Shown: in pieces, positions 1 through 9,297 of the stretch
Numbering within the stretch: the stretch's first letter is position 1
Layout: every line of letters starts with the position of its first letter
Assembly: GCA_018817385.1 (NCBI GenBank)
Contig: JAHIUA010000090.1
Span: forward strand, 41,561-105,560
Direction: 5' to 3'
Length of the DNA: 64,000 bases
Origin: Pseudomonadota bacterium
GTDB taxonomy: Bacteria; Desulfobacterota; Desulfobulbia; Desulfobulbales; Desulfocapsaceae
The notes under the pieces: model-generated
What the model was told of the DNA's origin: nothing
The model's input: the letters and a program-made list of their open reading frames with translations, nothing else
Databases searched by the model: none
Translations under genes and position numbers: made by a program

Positions 1-1
1 C

Positions 2-331
2 CCTCAATCGGTTCTCGATATTCTGGTACAGTCTGCAGATGCCCTTTCCGGTGCCCGTCCCGGTGCGCGTAAGGAAATGTTGCAATCTTATGTCAAACGG
101 CTGGAAGATCTTGAGGCTATTGCCAGTTCCTTTGAAGGTGTCGACAAATGCTATGCCATCCAGGCTGGCCGGGATCTTCGTATCATCGTTGATTCGCAGA
201 AAGTCAAGGATGCGGAGACCAATCTCCTCAGCCAGGATATTGCCAAGGCCATTGAAGAAAAGCTCACCTATCCTGGCCAGATTCGTGTCACCGTTATTCG
301 CGAGACCAGGGCCGTTGGATATGCAAAATAG
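2..331 (+). CDS. rny: Ribonuclease Y, C-terminal end (partial)
   Basis: Only the last ~109 codons are in the window, and the frame is open from base 2. The fragment has the typical RNase Y tail: an [16 protein letters not shown] segment, then the [10 protein letters not shown] and GRDLRIIV stretches and a terminal [14 protein letters not shown]. RNase Y is a membrane-anchored endoribonuclease with KH and HD domains that starts mRNA decay; the catalytic HD domain lies upstream, outside the window. The stop is followed by about 100 nt before tyrS. The identification rests on sequence recognition of the conserved C-terminus. Confidence 0.9.
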   Translation, partial: PQSVLDILVQSADALSGARPGARKEMLQSYVKRLEDLEAIASSFEGVDKCYAIQAGRDLRIIVDSQKVKDAETNLLSQDIAKAIEEKLTYPGQIRVTVIRETRAVGYAK

Positions 332-437
332 GGGCTAACGACAGAAGGCTACAGAGGTTCGTATCACAGTAAGTTTTGCATTTGCGTCCTGATTGAGCGC
401 TTTGCAAACGTATTTTTTGAGGTTTGAGTATACGATT

Positions 438-1652
438 ATGGTATCGATTGAAGAACAGATTTCCCTTCTTGAAAGAGGTGTTGTTGACTGTATTGCTCAT
501 GATGAGCTGGTCAAGAAACTAAAAAAGGCTGAGGTCAGCGGAATACCCCTGCGCATTAAGGCCGGATTTGATCCGACCGCACCGGATCTCCATTTGGGAC
601 ATACTGTCTTATTGCAGAAACTGAAGCATTTTCAAGATTTCGGCCATGATATCTATTTTCTCATTGGGGATTTCACAGGGATGATAGGCGATCCCACCGG
701 TAAGTCTGAAACAAGAAAGGCGCTTACGCGTGAAGATGTAGCCAGAAACGCTGAGAGTTACAAAGAGCAGGTCTTTAAGATCCTTGATCCGGAAAAAACA
801 CGGGTTGTGTTCAACAGCGAGTGGCTGGGAAAACTCGATTCTTTTGATATGATACGTCTGGCCTCGGAACTGACTGTTGCCAGAATGCTGGAACGCGAGG
901 ATTTCAAGGTCCGTTTTCGCGAGGGGAGTCCCATTTCCATCCATGAATTTATGTATCCTCTCATTCAGGGTTACGATTCAGTTGCTTTGCAGGCGGATGT
1001 TGAACTTGGTGGCACCGATCAGCTCTTTAATCTTCTTATGGGTCGTGATCTGCAACGATCAAGGGGACAGGAACCACAGGTGGTGATGACCCTTCCTCTG
1101 CTTGAAGGGCTGGACGGGGTCAATAAGATGAGCAAGTCACTGGGTAATTATATCGGCATCACTGAACCAGCGAATGATATCTATGGGAAGGTCCTTTCCG
1201 CCTCTGATGATCTCATGTTTCGTTATTTTGATTTGTTAAGTGACCTTGGTCGTGAGGAAATTGCAGGTCTGAAGGCGGAGATGGAGGCAGGAACACTTCA
1301 TCCGAAGAAGATTAAACAACAACTTGCTCGTGAGTTGACGGCGCGCTTTCATTCCCCTGAAGCCGCCTTGCAGGCTGAGGAAAATTTTGAAAATGTTTTT
1401 GGTCAGGGAGGTTTGCCTGACGATATTCCTGAAGCAAGGATACAGGCCAAGGAAGAGATCTGGTTACCTCAACTCCTTGTGGACCTGGATCTGGTCCAAT
1501 CGACCTCCGATGGCCGGCGTATGATAAAACAGAGTGCCGTGTCTCTTGATGGAGAGAAGGTTCATGATCTCAAAAAAACAATATCTCCGCAGGGGGAGAT
1601 CCTGATCAAGGTAGGAAAACGTCGATTTTGCAAAGTTGTTTTCGAGGATTGA
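438..1652 (+). CDS. tyrS: Tyrosyl-tRNA synthetase
   Basis: Charges tRNA-Tyr in the cytoplasm. A class I signature is visible as HLGHT near residue 50 and KMSKS near residue 230, with an S4-like RNA-binding region at the C-terminus (about residues 340-404: [16 protein letters not shown]). The length of ~404 aa fits the TyrRS form whose HIGH motif reads HLGH. I chose the ATG at 438 because the protein then begins [14 protein letters not shown], as in homologues; the upstream extension to 393 shows no conserved residues. It lies downstream of RNase Y and is closed by a perfect hairpin at 1707-1750. Confidence 0.95.
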   Translation: MVSIEEQISLLERGVVDCIAHDELVKKLKKAEVSGIPLRIKAGFDPTAPDLHLGHTVLLQKLKHFQDFGHDIYFLIGDFTGMIGDPTGKSETRKALTREDVARNAESYKEQVFKILDPEKTRVVFNSEWLGKLDSFDMIRLASELTVARMLEREDFKVRFREGSPISIHEFMYPLIQGYDSVALQADVELGGTDQLFNLLMGRDLQRSRGQEPQVVMTLPLLEGLDGVNKMSKSLGNYIGITEPANDIYGKVLSASDDLMFRYFDLLSDLGREEIAGLKAEMEAGTLHPKKIKQQLARELTARFHSPEAALQAEENFENVFGQGGLPDDIPEARIQAKEEIWLPQLLVDLDLVQSTSDGRRMIKQSAVSLDGEKVHDLKKTISPQGEILIKVGKRRFCKVVFED

Positions 1653-1706
1653 GGAGAACTTCCTTGCCGTACTGACGAGACACAACCCGGAACTACAACA
1701 AGCATA

Positions 1707-1750
1707 CGCACAAAGGGCCTGACGAAGAAATTCGTCAGGCCCTTTGTGCG
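1707..1750. terminator. Perfect 20-bp hairpin between convergent tyrS and perR-like genes
   Basis: The arms CGCACAAAGGGCCTGACGAA (1707-1726) and its exact reverse complement (1731-1750) surround a GAAA tetraloop. There is no strong T-run on either side. The position between two convergent genes suggests a bidirectional terminator. Confidence 0.75.
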
Positions 1751-1787
1751 TTACAGAGAGTCTGCGTTCCCTTCACAAGGAGCAAAA

Positions 1788-2204
1788 CTAGTTTACCGTT
1801 TCATCAACTCCCTTGGCGCTGCATTCACTGCAGACACCGGCAAATTCGATATGATGGCCAAGTACCTGATAGTGGCTTATTTCAGCCGCTGTTTTGTTAA
1901 TATCGATCTGTACTGGGATATCAATGTCATCAACCTTGCCGCAGTGAAGGCAACGGATGTGATAGTGGGGAGCAATGGTGGCATCAAATCGTTTCTGGGT
2001 CCCGCCGACTTCCAGTTTCAAAATGAGACCCGTTTCTGACATGAGTTCGAGGTTTCTGTACACGGTGCCTAGTCCGATACGGGGTAGGCGTTTTCGCACC
2101 ATATCATAAACTTCATTGGCTGTGGGGTGTGAGGTTACTTTTGCAAGTTCCTCAAGAATGATCTGTCTCTGTGTGGTTAAACGCATCTGTGGAGTATGTT
2201 GCAT
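1788..2204 (-). CDS. Fur/PerR-family metal-responsive repressor (PerR-like)
   Basis: A 138-aa winged-helix DNA-binding regulator of the Fur superfamily. The N-terminal helix-turn-helix region carries the family's TVYRNLELMSETGLI signature. The dimerisation half has HYHIRCLHC and CSEC, giving the two CxxC pairs of the structural zinc site. The segment KRFDA before HYH resembles PerR (Asp at the regulatory-metal position) more than classical Fur, so peroxide/iron sensing is possible. A Fur-type 7-1-7 palindrome occurs at 38786-38800 upstream of a cytochrome operon; whether this protein binds it is unknown. Convergent with tyrS. Confidence 0.9.
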   Translation of the reverse strand: MQHTPQMRLTTQRQIILEELAKVTSHPTANEVYDMVRKRLPRIGLGTVYRNLELMSETGLILKLEVGGTQKRFDATIAPHYHIRCLHCGKVDDIDIPVQIDINKTAAEISHYQVLGHHIEFAGVCSECSAKGVDETVN

Positions 2205-2357
2205 GTGGTTTCCTTTTGGCTGAAGTGGGAATTATTCCTGTTGACTAATGTAGAACAATAAACAGGAATTTCAAGGAAAAAAAGAGGGTGAAGAACAAAA
2301 ACGTGAGTGTAAACTTTATGCTAACCAACGTATAAACGTCGGAATCTCAAATAGATG

Positions 2358-3653
2358 CTAACGAATAGGGGGATTGTAATAACCAAGTTGTAATTCTGGG
2401 AATTCCTGTTTAATGTTTTCCAGCCATTTTCTCATACCCAGGGCCGGGGCTGTCGTCTGGAATTTGATGCTGCGGAGATACCATTCAGGGTCCATATTCA
2501 AATTACGGAGTTGAATGCGATCCGGTTGATAGGTATGGAGCAGATGGCGCAGGGCTGTGTATTCTTCGATGGAGTCAGTGACACCGGGAAGGATAAAGTA
2601 ATTCAGGGAGACGAACCCTCCTCCTCGCTTCATCACCTGGATAGATTCGAGGACGTCGGCAAGGGTAAAATTCTGTGGTCGGTAATAGTCGCTATGGTAT
2701 TGAATCTGAGCTGAATTGATGCTGACCCGCAGGCTGTCAAGTCCTGCTTCAGAGAGACGTTTTATGGCTTGGGGGAGGCTGGCATTGGAATTGAGATTGA
2801 TGGTGCCTCTGTCAGTCTTTCGGCGAATTGCTGCGATTGCCTTTTCTATGGTGTCTGCCTGCAGCAGTGGCTCTCCCTCACACCCCTGACCGAAACTGAC
2901 AATGGCCTGTTCTGCATGTTGGAGATGGGGGATGGCTATTTCTGCAAGTTCTGCGGGAGTGGGGACAAAACGGATCCTATCCTGGGTGGCGGAGCATTTC
3001 CCGGATGATTGCAGGGAAATACAACCGACGCACCTGGCGTTGCAGGTCGGTGACGTGGGCAGAGGGGCTTCCCAGCGTCCCAGGAAGTAATTTCTTGCAG
3101 CTGGACATGCATAGGTGAGGCAGCATTTCCCGAGATGCTGAACCAGACGGTTGTGTTTGTACTGGTTGAGTTTAGTTCTGGTCCTGCTGTTGATCACGGT
3201 TTGATTGAACTGGGCAGCATCCTGACGGATATCAGCATCGCTGCGAAAGGCAGTGGTCCAGAAGCGATCATCGTACCAGCCAACAGCGGTATAGGCAAAA
3301 AGTGGAAGACGGGGAGCCTTCTCCTGGGTTTGATAGGCGCTGTTCAAGACCGCAGTATGCGCAGGAGACATGAAGGCGGATACGGCCTGGATTGGTTCGC
3401 CAGGCTTGAAAGGATTATCTTCCAGCAGGAGTGGTTCTCCCGAATCAGGGTCTAATCCTACTGGGAGACGACCAGGAAGGACAAAGAGCTCACTCCCCTC
3501 AGGGAGGGGAATAAAATCTTCTTTTTCCGGAAGCAGGAATTGTCCACCGCTCATGCCTGCCATGTGCAGCGCAGGAAAATCTGTGATGTTTCCCTTCAGG
3601 TCGGCATAGACGAGGCTGGGTTGCCCTGCAGGATGTCTGGTATTCTCGGGCAT
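2358..3653 (-). CDS. Radical SAM protein of unknown substrate
   Basis: A 431-aa protein with the radical SAM cluster motif CNARCVGC (CxxxCxxC) near residue 205, followed by a GQGCEGEPLL segment (the SAM-binding GGE-like strand) and a TIM-barrel core with NLNSNAS and RVSINSAQ. The N-terminal ~190 residues are not a standard domain and look like a substrate or accessory region. Further cysteines near the motif (GKCSATQ) may matter. I start at the ATG at 3653; two codons upstream only a TTG is available. No neighbour suggests a pathway. The family is clear and the function is not. Confidence 0.8.
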   Translation of the reverse strand: MPENTRHPAGQPSLVYADLKGNITDFPALHMAGMSGGQFLLPEKEDFIPLPEGSELFVLPGRLPVGLDPDSGEPLLLEDNPFKPGEPIQAVSAFMSPAHTAVLNSAYQTQEKAPRLPLFAYTAVGWYDDRFWTTAFRSDADIRQDAAQFNQTVINSRTRTKLNQYKHNRLVQHLGKCCLTYACPAARNYFLGRWEAPLPTSPTCNARCVGCISLQSSGKCSATQDRIRFVPTPAELAEIAIPHLQHAEQAIVSFGQGCEGEPLLQADTIEKAIAAIRRKTDRGTINLNSNASLPQAIKRLSEAGLDSLRVSINSAQIQYHSDYYRPQNFTLADVLESIQVMKRGGGFVSLNYFILPGVTDSIEEYTALRHLLHTYQPDRIQLRNLNMDPEWYLRSIKFQTTAPALGMRKWLENIKQEFPELQLGYYNPPIR

Positions 3654-3854
3654 AAGCAAAATTTAAAACCTCGAAATGGGACTGTTCAGGTATGTTTTAG
3701 GCTGGTGCCTTTCCTGCAGGATACTTTTCCTCCCCTCTTGGGGGGGCATCATGCTCTGGGGGCATTCAATCACATATGCTGGTTTGTAAAATGTTTGTTG
3801 GCTGGTCTGATTTGGGAAATAGTTTTGGGTTGGTGGATGGTTTAACAGGCTTAA

Positions 3855-4280
3855 TTACTGGGGCCTGAGTACCTTGAAAACGGAATCAATTGCTCTGTAG
3901 ATATCAATATCATCACCAAAGATATCTTCTATGGAAGGATGGTTGATCAGATCTTCTATAACATACTGGGTAAGATAGAGACTGAGTATATTGGGGTCGG
4001 GAATAAGGGTGCGAATGGGAGCCACTTTCATCTGCAGGTCGAATTCTTCCATTTCCGGCAGTTTTTTGAGGAGACCAACAAAAACATCGCGTAAACTTTG
4101 CACAGAGTCGGTCTCAATAACCTCACGATCAATAAGTCTCTGCACCAGTTTTGCAGAAAATTCTTCAGCATTGTCGCGCGCTTTTCTCAGGATAAACCGC
4201 CTCTCTCTTTCCCGTTTTCTGTCGATGGTGCGGATGGTTTTGTCAGTAGCGTTGGTGGCGCTTATATGGATTTTTGCCAT
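3855..4280 (-). CDS. Conserved hypothetical protein, 141 aa
   Basis: Not recognised. A soluble, charged protein with a strongly basic N-terminal third (RKRERERRFILRKAR) and an acidic C-terminal half (HPSIEDIFGDDIDIY). There is no signal peptide or membrane segment. An AGGAG ribosome site seven bases before the ATG supports the start. Its placement upstream of the glucan phosphorylase on the same strand, with a ~230-bp gap, does not establish a link. Confidence 0.6.
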   Translation of the reverse strand: MAKIHISATNATDKTIRTIDRKRERERRFILRKARDNAEEFSAKLVQRLIDREVIETDSVQSLRDVFVGLLKKLPEMEEFDLQMKVAPIRTLIPDPNILSLYLTQYVIEDLINHPSIEDIFGDDIDIYRAIDSVFKVLRPQ

Positions 4281-4513
4281 TTTTTTCTCCTGTAGACCTT
4301 CTCAGTCAGGATATATGGGAAAGCCGGAATCTCTATTTCTACAATGCCGCAGGCACAGAGTCTTTTTCAGGCTATGAATAATCTGTCGAAATTTACTGTA
4401 TATGGAGAAATCTTCCAAACAAAAAATTTACAAGAACTCTCCAAAATATCCTTTAAGATACTCCCCTCTCTGGAAAATACCGTTGAGGTGTCAACAGATC
4501 TACTTTTTACTTC

Positions 4514-6715
4514 TTACTGGTTACTGTTGTAAAGAGCAGCAAAATTATCCATCTTCCTCTGCAGTGACGGGGAGAGTTTAAGCTTGTATTTGTTCAGGTA
4601 TTCAGCTGCCATGCGATGGGTGTTAAAAATGGGAATGTTGAGAGAGAGATTCATGATTGCCTTATCGAGAAAGCGAGAGCGAGAGTCGTCTTCGTAAAAT
4701 TCGTCAAGTACGGCTGGTAGCTTTTGGTAAAAGGAGGCAGAATCTTCAGTGTAGAATAAGGTCTCGGGTGATTCACTGAGATCGGCTTGATCCACAGGGC
4801 CTTCATGACCAAATTTCCACCCGGTAGCGCCATCGTGGTAACCTTCAGCCCACCAGCCGTCCATGATGGAAAAATTGGGTACACCATTCAGTGCTGCTTT
4901 CATACCACTGGTTCCGGATGCCTCCAGTGGACGTTTGGGATTGTTGAGCCAGATATGCACCCCGGCGACCATCATTTTGGCAATCTGCATATCATAGTTG
5001 GGGATGAAAATAAGATTAGCCAGACCCTTACTCTTGGTATGCAGCTCTTCCTGATAATCAAGAATAAGCTTGATTACTGATTTTCCGGGTTCATCCGCGG
5101 GATGGGCCTTTCCTGAAAAAATGAAATTAACTGGCCAATTATTTTCTACCAGAATAGCGCAGAGAGTATCAATATTGTCAAAGACGAGATCTGCACGTTT
5201 GTATGTGGAGAAGCGCCTGGCAAAACCGATGGTAAAGATAGCAGGATCAAGCTGATTATCAGAATCAATGAGGTTGGAGTAGTAGTTGGGAGGGTCTATC
5301 CAGGTACTTGTCATTTGATTACGGTGTTGAAGAAGCATGGAGTTGATATAGTCATAGAGAGTGCTGGAATCCTTGGCCCATGCACGACTGAGATACGTGC
5401 GAAAACGGCTGTTGTTTTTCAGCAGAGCAGCTTTTTGAAAGACTCCAGGGTCCTCTCTCCAGTTATCGAGTTCGGAAAAGGCATCAAAAACTTCTGCTCT
5501 TGCATCGCTGATCCAGGTGAGATGATGGACGCCATTGGTGATAGCTGTGATTTTCCCGGCGGCTTCGGGAAACTGCTTGTGGGTAACATCTCTGTGTAAC
5601 CTGCTGACACTGTTAGCGGCCCTGTTGACCCGCATGGCAAACGTTGTAAAATTGTAGGAATGAGGGCTATCCACGTCATGGGCAAGGAGCTCCAGGATAT
5701 GGCGACAAGATTTATGACTCATTCCTGCATATACGGATTTGTCAAATCGGTCATGTCCAGCTTTGACCGGGGTGTGGATAGTATAGACCAGCCTGCGGGA
5801 AACCTTGTCTGCTGCGGTCATGATCTGCTCGTCACTGGCTTGGGAAAAGTCAGCATGTTTGAGAGTGGCCTGCAGCTCCTCGGCGATAAGCTGTAGGGCT
5901 ACGACAACGCCATGCTGCTCATTGAGATGGAGTGTATTGGATGTGATACCTAAAGCTTGAAGTACTGGAAGAATACCTGTGCCGAGCATTCGTCGTTGCG
6001 TGGCTTTTATGAAAGACGAATCTGAATTGTAGAGCTTGCCGGCGGCATCACGAATGGGGGCAGGATTATCCAGCAGGGAAAAATCGAGGAGGAGCTCTGG
6101 GACAAAGAAATCCAGGGAATGGTTGACTTCCATCTTCATCCATACCTGGGCCGAGGCTATGGTTTCCTGGTCGTATTCATTAAAGAAGGGAATCTGAATA
6201 TGTAAGGGTTCCTCGGGGTTTTGAGGGTTGCGAAGGAGATAGAGCCCAGGTACCTGCTCCGGGTGCCAGTCCACCGTTTGGCATATCTGGCCGATTTTGG
6301 AATCGACTATCTGGCAAAAATAGCCATAGCGATAGAGCAGGCTGACTGCGACAACAGGTATTCGGCAGTCGGCAAAACTTTTCAAGGAATCTCCGGCAAG
6401 CACCCCCAGGCCGCCACCATAGCAGGGAATTTTTTCAGGGCCATAGAACAGCTTTTTGGTGAACTGTTTGAGGGCGGAATCCATGCTGTCGGTTCTTTCG
6501 ATGTCAATCAGCCTGTCTTTGATCGGGTGAAAGACGTCAGGGTCTGCACCGATTTCCATGGAGATATAGACCACGGAATTGCCGTCTTTGGCGGTCAGGT
6601 TCTGCCAGACTTGATCAAATACTGTTTGTGGGACTCCGAAAAAAGTACCGAAACTATTTTTGGCTATCAGGCTGTGGAGGTCTAGGTCGCTGTCGTATAA
6701 GGGATTCTGAGGCAT
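4514..6715 (-). CDS. glgP: Alpha-glucan phosphorylase
   Basis: Releases glucose-1-phosphate from glycogen or maltodextrin with pyridoxal phosphate. The 733-aa length and the DSMDSALKQF and GPEKIPCYGGGLGVLAGDSLKSFAD segments mark the short archaeal/bacterial alpha-glucan phosphorylase type rather than the long E. coli GlgP/MalP type. The PLP-lysine region reads EASGTSGMKAALNGVPN near residue 610, followed by the conserved DGWWAEG. A glycogen debranching enzyme lies 6 kb away (12696-14888), consistent with glycogen storage and mobilisation. The ATG at 6715 gives the MPQNPLYDSDLDL start. Confidence 0.93.
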   Translation of the reverse strand: MPQNPLYDSDLDLHSLIAKNSFGTFFGVPQTVFDQVWQNLTAKDGNSVVYISMEIGADPDVFHPIKDRLIDIERTDSMDSALKQFTKKLFYGPEKIPCYGGGLGVLAGDSLKSFADCRIPVVAVSLLYRYGYFCQIVDSKIGQICQTVDWHPEQVPGLYLLRNPQNPEEPLHIQIPFFNEYDQETIASAQVWMKMEVNHSLDFFVPELLLDFSLLDNPAPIRDAAGKLYNSDSSFIKATQRRMLGTGILPVLQALGITSNTLHLNEQHGVVVALQLIAEELQATLKHADFSQASDEQIMTAADKVSRRLVYTIHTPVKAGHDRFDKSVYAGMSHKSCRHILELLAHDVDSPHSYNFTTFAMRVNRAANSVSRLHRDVTHKQFPEAAGKITAITNGVHHLTWISDARAEVFDAFSELDNWREDPGVFQKAALLKNNSRFRTYLSRAWAKDSSTLYDYINSMLLQHRNQMTSTWIDPPNYYSNLIDSDNQLDPAIFTIGFARRFSTYKRADLVFDNIDTLCAILVENNWPVNFIFSGKAHPADEPGKSVIKLILDYQEELHTKSKGLANLIFIPNYDMQIAKMMVAGVHIWLNNPKRPLEASGTSGMKAALNGVPNFSIMDGWWAEGYHDGATGWKFGHEGPVDQADLSESPETLFYTEDSASFYQKLPAVLDEFYEDDSRSRFLDKAIMNLSLNIPIFNTHRMAAEYLNKYKLKLSPSLQRKMDNFAALYNSNQ

Positions 6716-7231
6716 GGTATTTTTACTGGATGAATAATTTGGGGAAATATGTTGTCGATCGCTTTTTTTTCTTTATTCTGCTGTTGCCATTGGTCTGCTT
6801 TTGTATAGTCTTGTATTTAGAGGCATGGGAAATATTTATCAAGCTTAAAGCTCTCTTGTGTCTCACACCAGGTCCCGAATAAACGCTGGAAGGCTCATTT
6901 TTTCAGGAGCTTCTTGGCGGTACATGTCCCTTACAATAGTCATTAACTCTCAAATGTGGTGTTTTTTTTTGTTTTTTACCAGAACAATATTAAAAGAGTT
7001 CCTTATAACATCCTAGAAAAAGGTAAAAGTTGTCCCAGGAGATAAAAACTGAGAGGATGTGCTTTTTCTCTTCATTACTTCTCGTCCTCTAATGAAAACG
7101 TCTGGTGTTTTTTGAAAAATAGCATTAGACTAATTTTTTGATTTTTGTAAGCTGGAATTAAGGTAGATGTCATGTTGTTAGAAGAGAAGCAGGTTGGTCA
7201 AAAAATTAGCTTATCCATAAGGGGTGAGGGT
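6716..7231. other. AT-rich intergenic region between glgP and pal
   Basis: About 515 bp without a supported gene, between divergent glgP and pal, so both promoters must lie here. It is rich in T and A runs (for example 6960-6975 and 7130-7147). I see no convincing ORF, RNA gene or repeat. Confidence 0.5.
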
Positions 7232-7744
7232 ATGAACAGTAGAAGCAGTATGTGCCTGGGAATTGTTGTAGCGTCTTTTTTTCTGTTTTTGGGTGGGTGC
7301 TCCGGTAAAAAGGCTTCAGAGCAGGACAGTGGTCTTGGGCAAGACCCTGCAGCAATGGGCAATGCAGAGTCATTAGAATCTCAGACCACAGGTATCATGG
7401 AAGGTCGCACTTCTGGTCCGATGTTACCGGTTTATTTTAGTTTTGATGATTCTTCAATCCGTGCTGATCAGCAACCACGGATTCAAGTAAATGCTGATTT
7501 TTTGAAGAAAGAAGAAGGGGTGAACATACGAGTAGAAGGAAACTGTGACCCTAGGGGAACCAGGGAATACAATCTGGCCCTTGGAGAGAGACGCGCACTG
7601 AGTGCCAAAAAATATCTCACCAATCTGGGAGTATCGCCGGATCGTATTACTACGGTAAGTTTTGGCGAGGAGAAAATCCTGCTTCATGGACAGGATGAGA
7701 TGGCATGGGCCCAAAACCGTCGTGACGATTTTGTTATTGAGTAA
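7232..7744 (+). CDS. pal: Peptidoglycan-associated lipoprotein (Pal/OmpA C-terminal domain)
   Basis: Outer-membrane lipoprotein that anchors the membrane to peptidoglycan as part of the Tol-Pal system. The start at 7232 gives a normal lipoprotein signal with lipobox LGGC near residue 22. The C-terminal OmpA-like domain contains YFSFDDSSI, RVEGNCDPRGTREYN and a terminal NRRDDFVIE, the usual Pal signature. TolB, TolA, TolQ and TolR are not adjacent here. A GGGTGAGGG stretch in front of the ATG serves as ribosome site. Confidence 0.92.
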   Translation: MNSRSSMCLGIVVASFFLFLGGCSGKKASEQDSGLGQDPAAMGNAESLESQTTGIMEGRTSGPMLPVYFSFDDSSIRADQQPRIQVNADFLKKEEGVNIRVEGNCDPRGTREYNLALGERRALSAKKYLTNLGVSPDRITTVSFGEEKILLHGQDEMAWAQNRRDDFVIE

Positions 7745-8120
7745 CATCTGGAAAAGAAAATCTTCTCTGTTTGGTTTCAATAAGATGTAATTATTCGGAT
7801 TCAGAGGTGAAGGTTGATAACTAGGAAATTGCAGATGATTTCATAGTGACCTGTCAGAATAAAAAACAATGAATTATCTCATCCGGAATTTGTTGTTTAT
7901 TCAATAGTATTCAGCTTGTTAGTTGAATGTCTGAGTAACTGTGATACTACTCTATACGTTATACTAACACCGGTGATGAACGGTAAGCCGGGATAAGTAC
8001 CTTGACGAAATTCTTTTCAAAAAACCCGAAAAGAATTTCGTCAAGGTACTTATCATCCTCTTCTGTTGATGTAGAGTGCATTGCTAATCCATATAACATA
8101 GGAAAATAGGAGAAAAAACG
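7745..8120. other. Intergenic region pal-skp with perfect palindrome
   Basis: 376 bp without a gene. The only structure is the 27-bp perfect inverted repeat at 7992-8054. The remainder, AT-rich, presumably holds the skp promoter. Confidence 0.5.
7992..8054. repeat. Perfect 27-bp inverted repeat, 9-nt loop
   Basis: The left arm 7992-8018 (beginning GATAAGTACCTTGACG) is the exact reverse complement of 8028-8054; the loop is AAAAAACCC. It has no T-run typical of an intrinsic terminator. It shares the core TACCTTGA with the long palindrome at 53076-53224, so both could belong to one palindromic repeat family (inference). Confidence 0.8.
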
Positions 8121-8648
8121 ATGTTGAAACGTATCTTGCTGACAGTCACCCTGGTGATTCTTGCTACTTTTGCTGTTGATAGCACAAGTGCTCGTGCCGA
8201 TGGGACGAAGATTGGAGTAATGAATATTCAGAAAATATTGCTCGAATCTTCTGCAGGTCGCAAGGCAAAGGAGATTTTTGAGAAAAGAATGAATGAGCTG
8301 CAGTCCAAATTCAAGGGTGAGCAGGATGAGCTGGTTGCTCTGCAGCAGGAAATTGAAAAGAAAAGCTCCGCCTGGAGTGCTGACAAAAAAGGGGAAAAGG
8401 TTCGTGAACTGCAGAAGAAGCAGCGTGAACTGCAGGTGAAAAGCGAAGATGCGCAGATTGAGCTTAAGCAGCTGCAGGACAAAGAGTTGGAGCCCATTCT
8501 CAAAATGCTGCAGACCGTCGTCAATACCTATGGCCAGAAAAACGGTTATATCGTGATTCTGGATTCCAAAGTTGGTGTTCTTTTTGCCGCCAATGGCGTT
8601 GATGTCAGTGAAGATGTCAAAAAGGAACTGGATAAACGTATGAAATAA
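8121..8648 (+). CDS. skp: OmpH/Skp-family periplasmic chaperone
   Basis: A 175-aa secreted protein with a cleavable signal (…STSARAD) followed by the OmpH signature TKIGVMNIQKILLESSAGR and a long coiled-coil of charged heptads (residues ~55-130, KKQRELQVKSEDAQ). Skp holds unfolded outer-membrane proteins in the periplasm before BAM-mediated insertion. A GGAG site precedes the ATG. A strong terminator follows at 8685-8725, so the gene is probably monocistronic. It may help fold the large barrel encoded at 16853. Confidence 0.9.
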   Translation: MLKRILLTVTLVILATFAVDSTSARADGTKIGVMNIQKILLESSAGRKAKEIFEKRMNELQSKFKGEQDELVALQQEIEKKSSAWSADKKGEKVRELQKKQRELQVKSEDAQIELKQLQDKELEPILKMLQTVVNTYGQKNGYIVILDSKVGVLFAANGVDVSEDVKKELDKRMK

Positions 8649-8684
8649 GAGTTGTCTGTTCGCACTGATTTTTTCTTTTTGCTA

Positions 8685-8725
8685 ACGATGCAGGGGAGTG
8701 TATTCCTCTGCATCGTTTTTCTTTT
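8685..8725 (+). terminator. Intrinsic terminator after skp
   Basis: ACGATGCAGGGGA pairs with TCCTCTGCATCGT (one G-T pair) around a short loop, followed by TTTTTCTTTTT. This is a classical Rho-independent terminator on the plus strand. Confidence 0.9.
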
Positions 8726-8748
8726 TCCGTAACCCGGCACAAAAATCC

Positions 8749-9297
8749 ATGCAGCCCCTTGAATTTATAAAATTGACCCCGCGCAGCAATTGCGGAAAAT
8801 GTGGCTATGCTGCCTGTTTGGCCTTTGCTGCAGCCGTTACCAAGGGAGGAGAAGAGCCGGCAAAATGTCCGTATCTTGATCAGTCTCTTCTGGGGGAGGA
8901 GTTTGGCAAAAAAGAACGGGGCAAAGATGGATTGGAGGGGCTGGCAACACTCCTTGATGAGAAGGATCTGGCGTTGGTGGCTCATCTGAAGGAAAAAATC
9001 GGTGGGCTTGATTTTTCCTCGGTTGCAGGATCAATAGGCTGCAGGTGGTCCGGTCCTGAAAAAGATTGTCTCTGTTTCAGGTATCTTGGCCAGGAAGTGG
9101 AACTCTCCCATACGGGTATTCTCGTTGACGGGAGAGAAGCGGAAGATCCCAGGGATCAGATTCTCCTCTACAACTATGTCCATTTCGGTGCTGGTGGCCA
9201 GGAGCCGAAGCAGCACTGGATCGGGATGGAGTCTTTACCTAACCCAACTTTTTGCCAATCATTCCCAAACTCCTCTGGAATGCTATGTGTTACCTGA
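8749..9297 (+). pseudogene. Fe-S/DUF3786-type protein truncated by IS insertion
   Basis: The N-terminus carries a CGKCGYAAC…KCPYL cluster motif (CxxC-x4-C-x16-C), the 4Fe-4S fold seen in corrinoid/Fe-S proteins. It is followed by a DUF3786-like segment (QEVELSHTGILVDG, WIGMESLP). The natural reading frame stops resembling the family at about 9237, exactly where the inverted repeat of the IS1634 element begins; codons after that are IS sequence and run to a stop at 9297. I do not find the missing C-terminal part beyond 11326 in any frame. The gene is therefore probably inactive or encodes a shortened protein. Confidence 0.75.
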
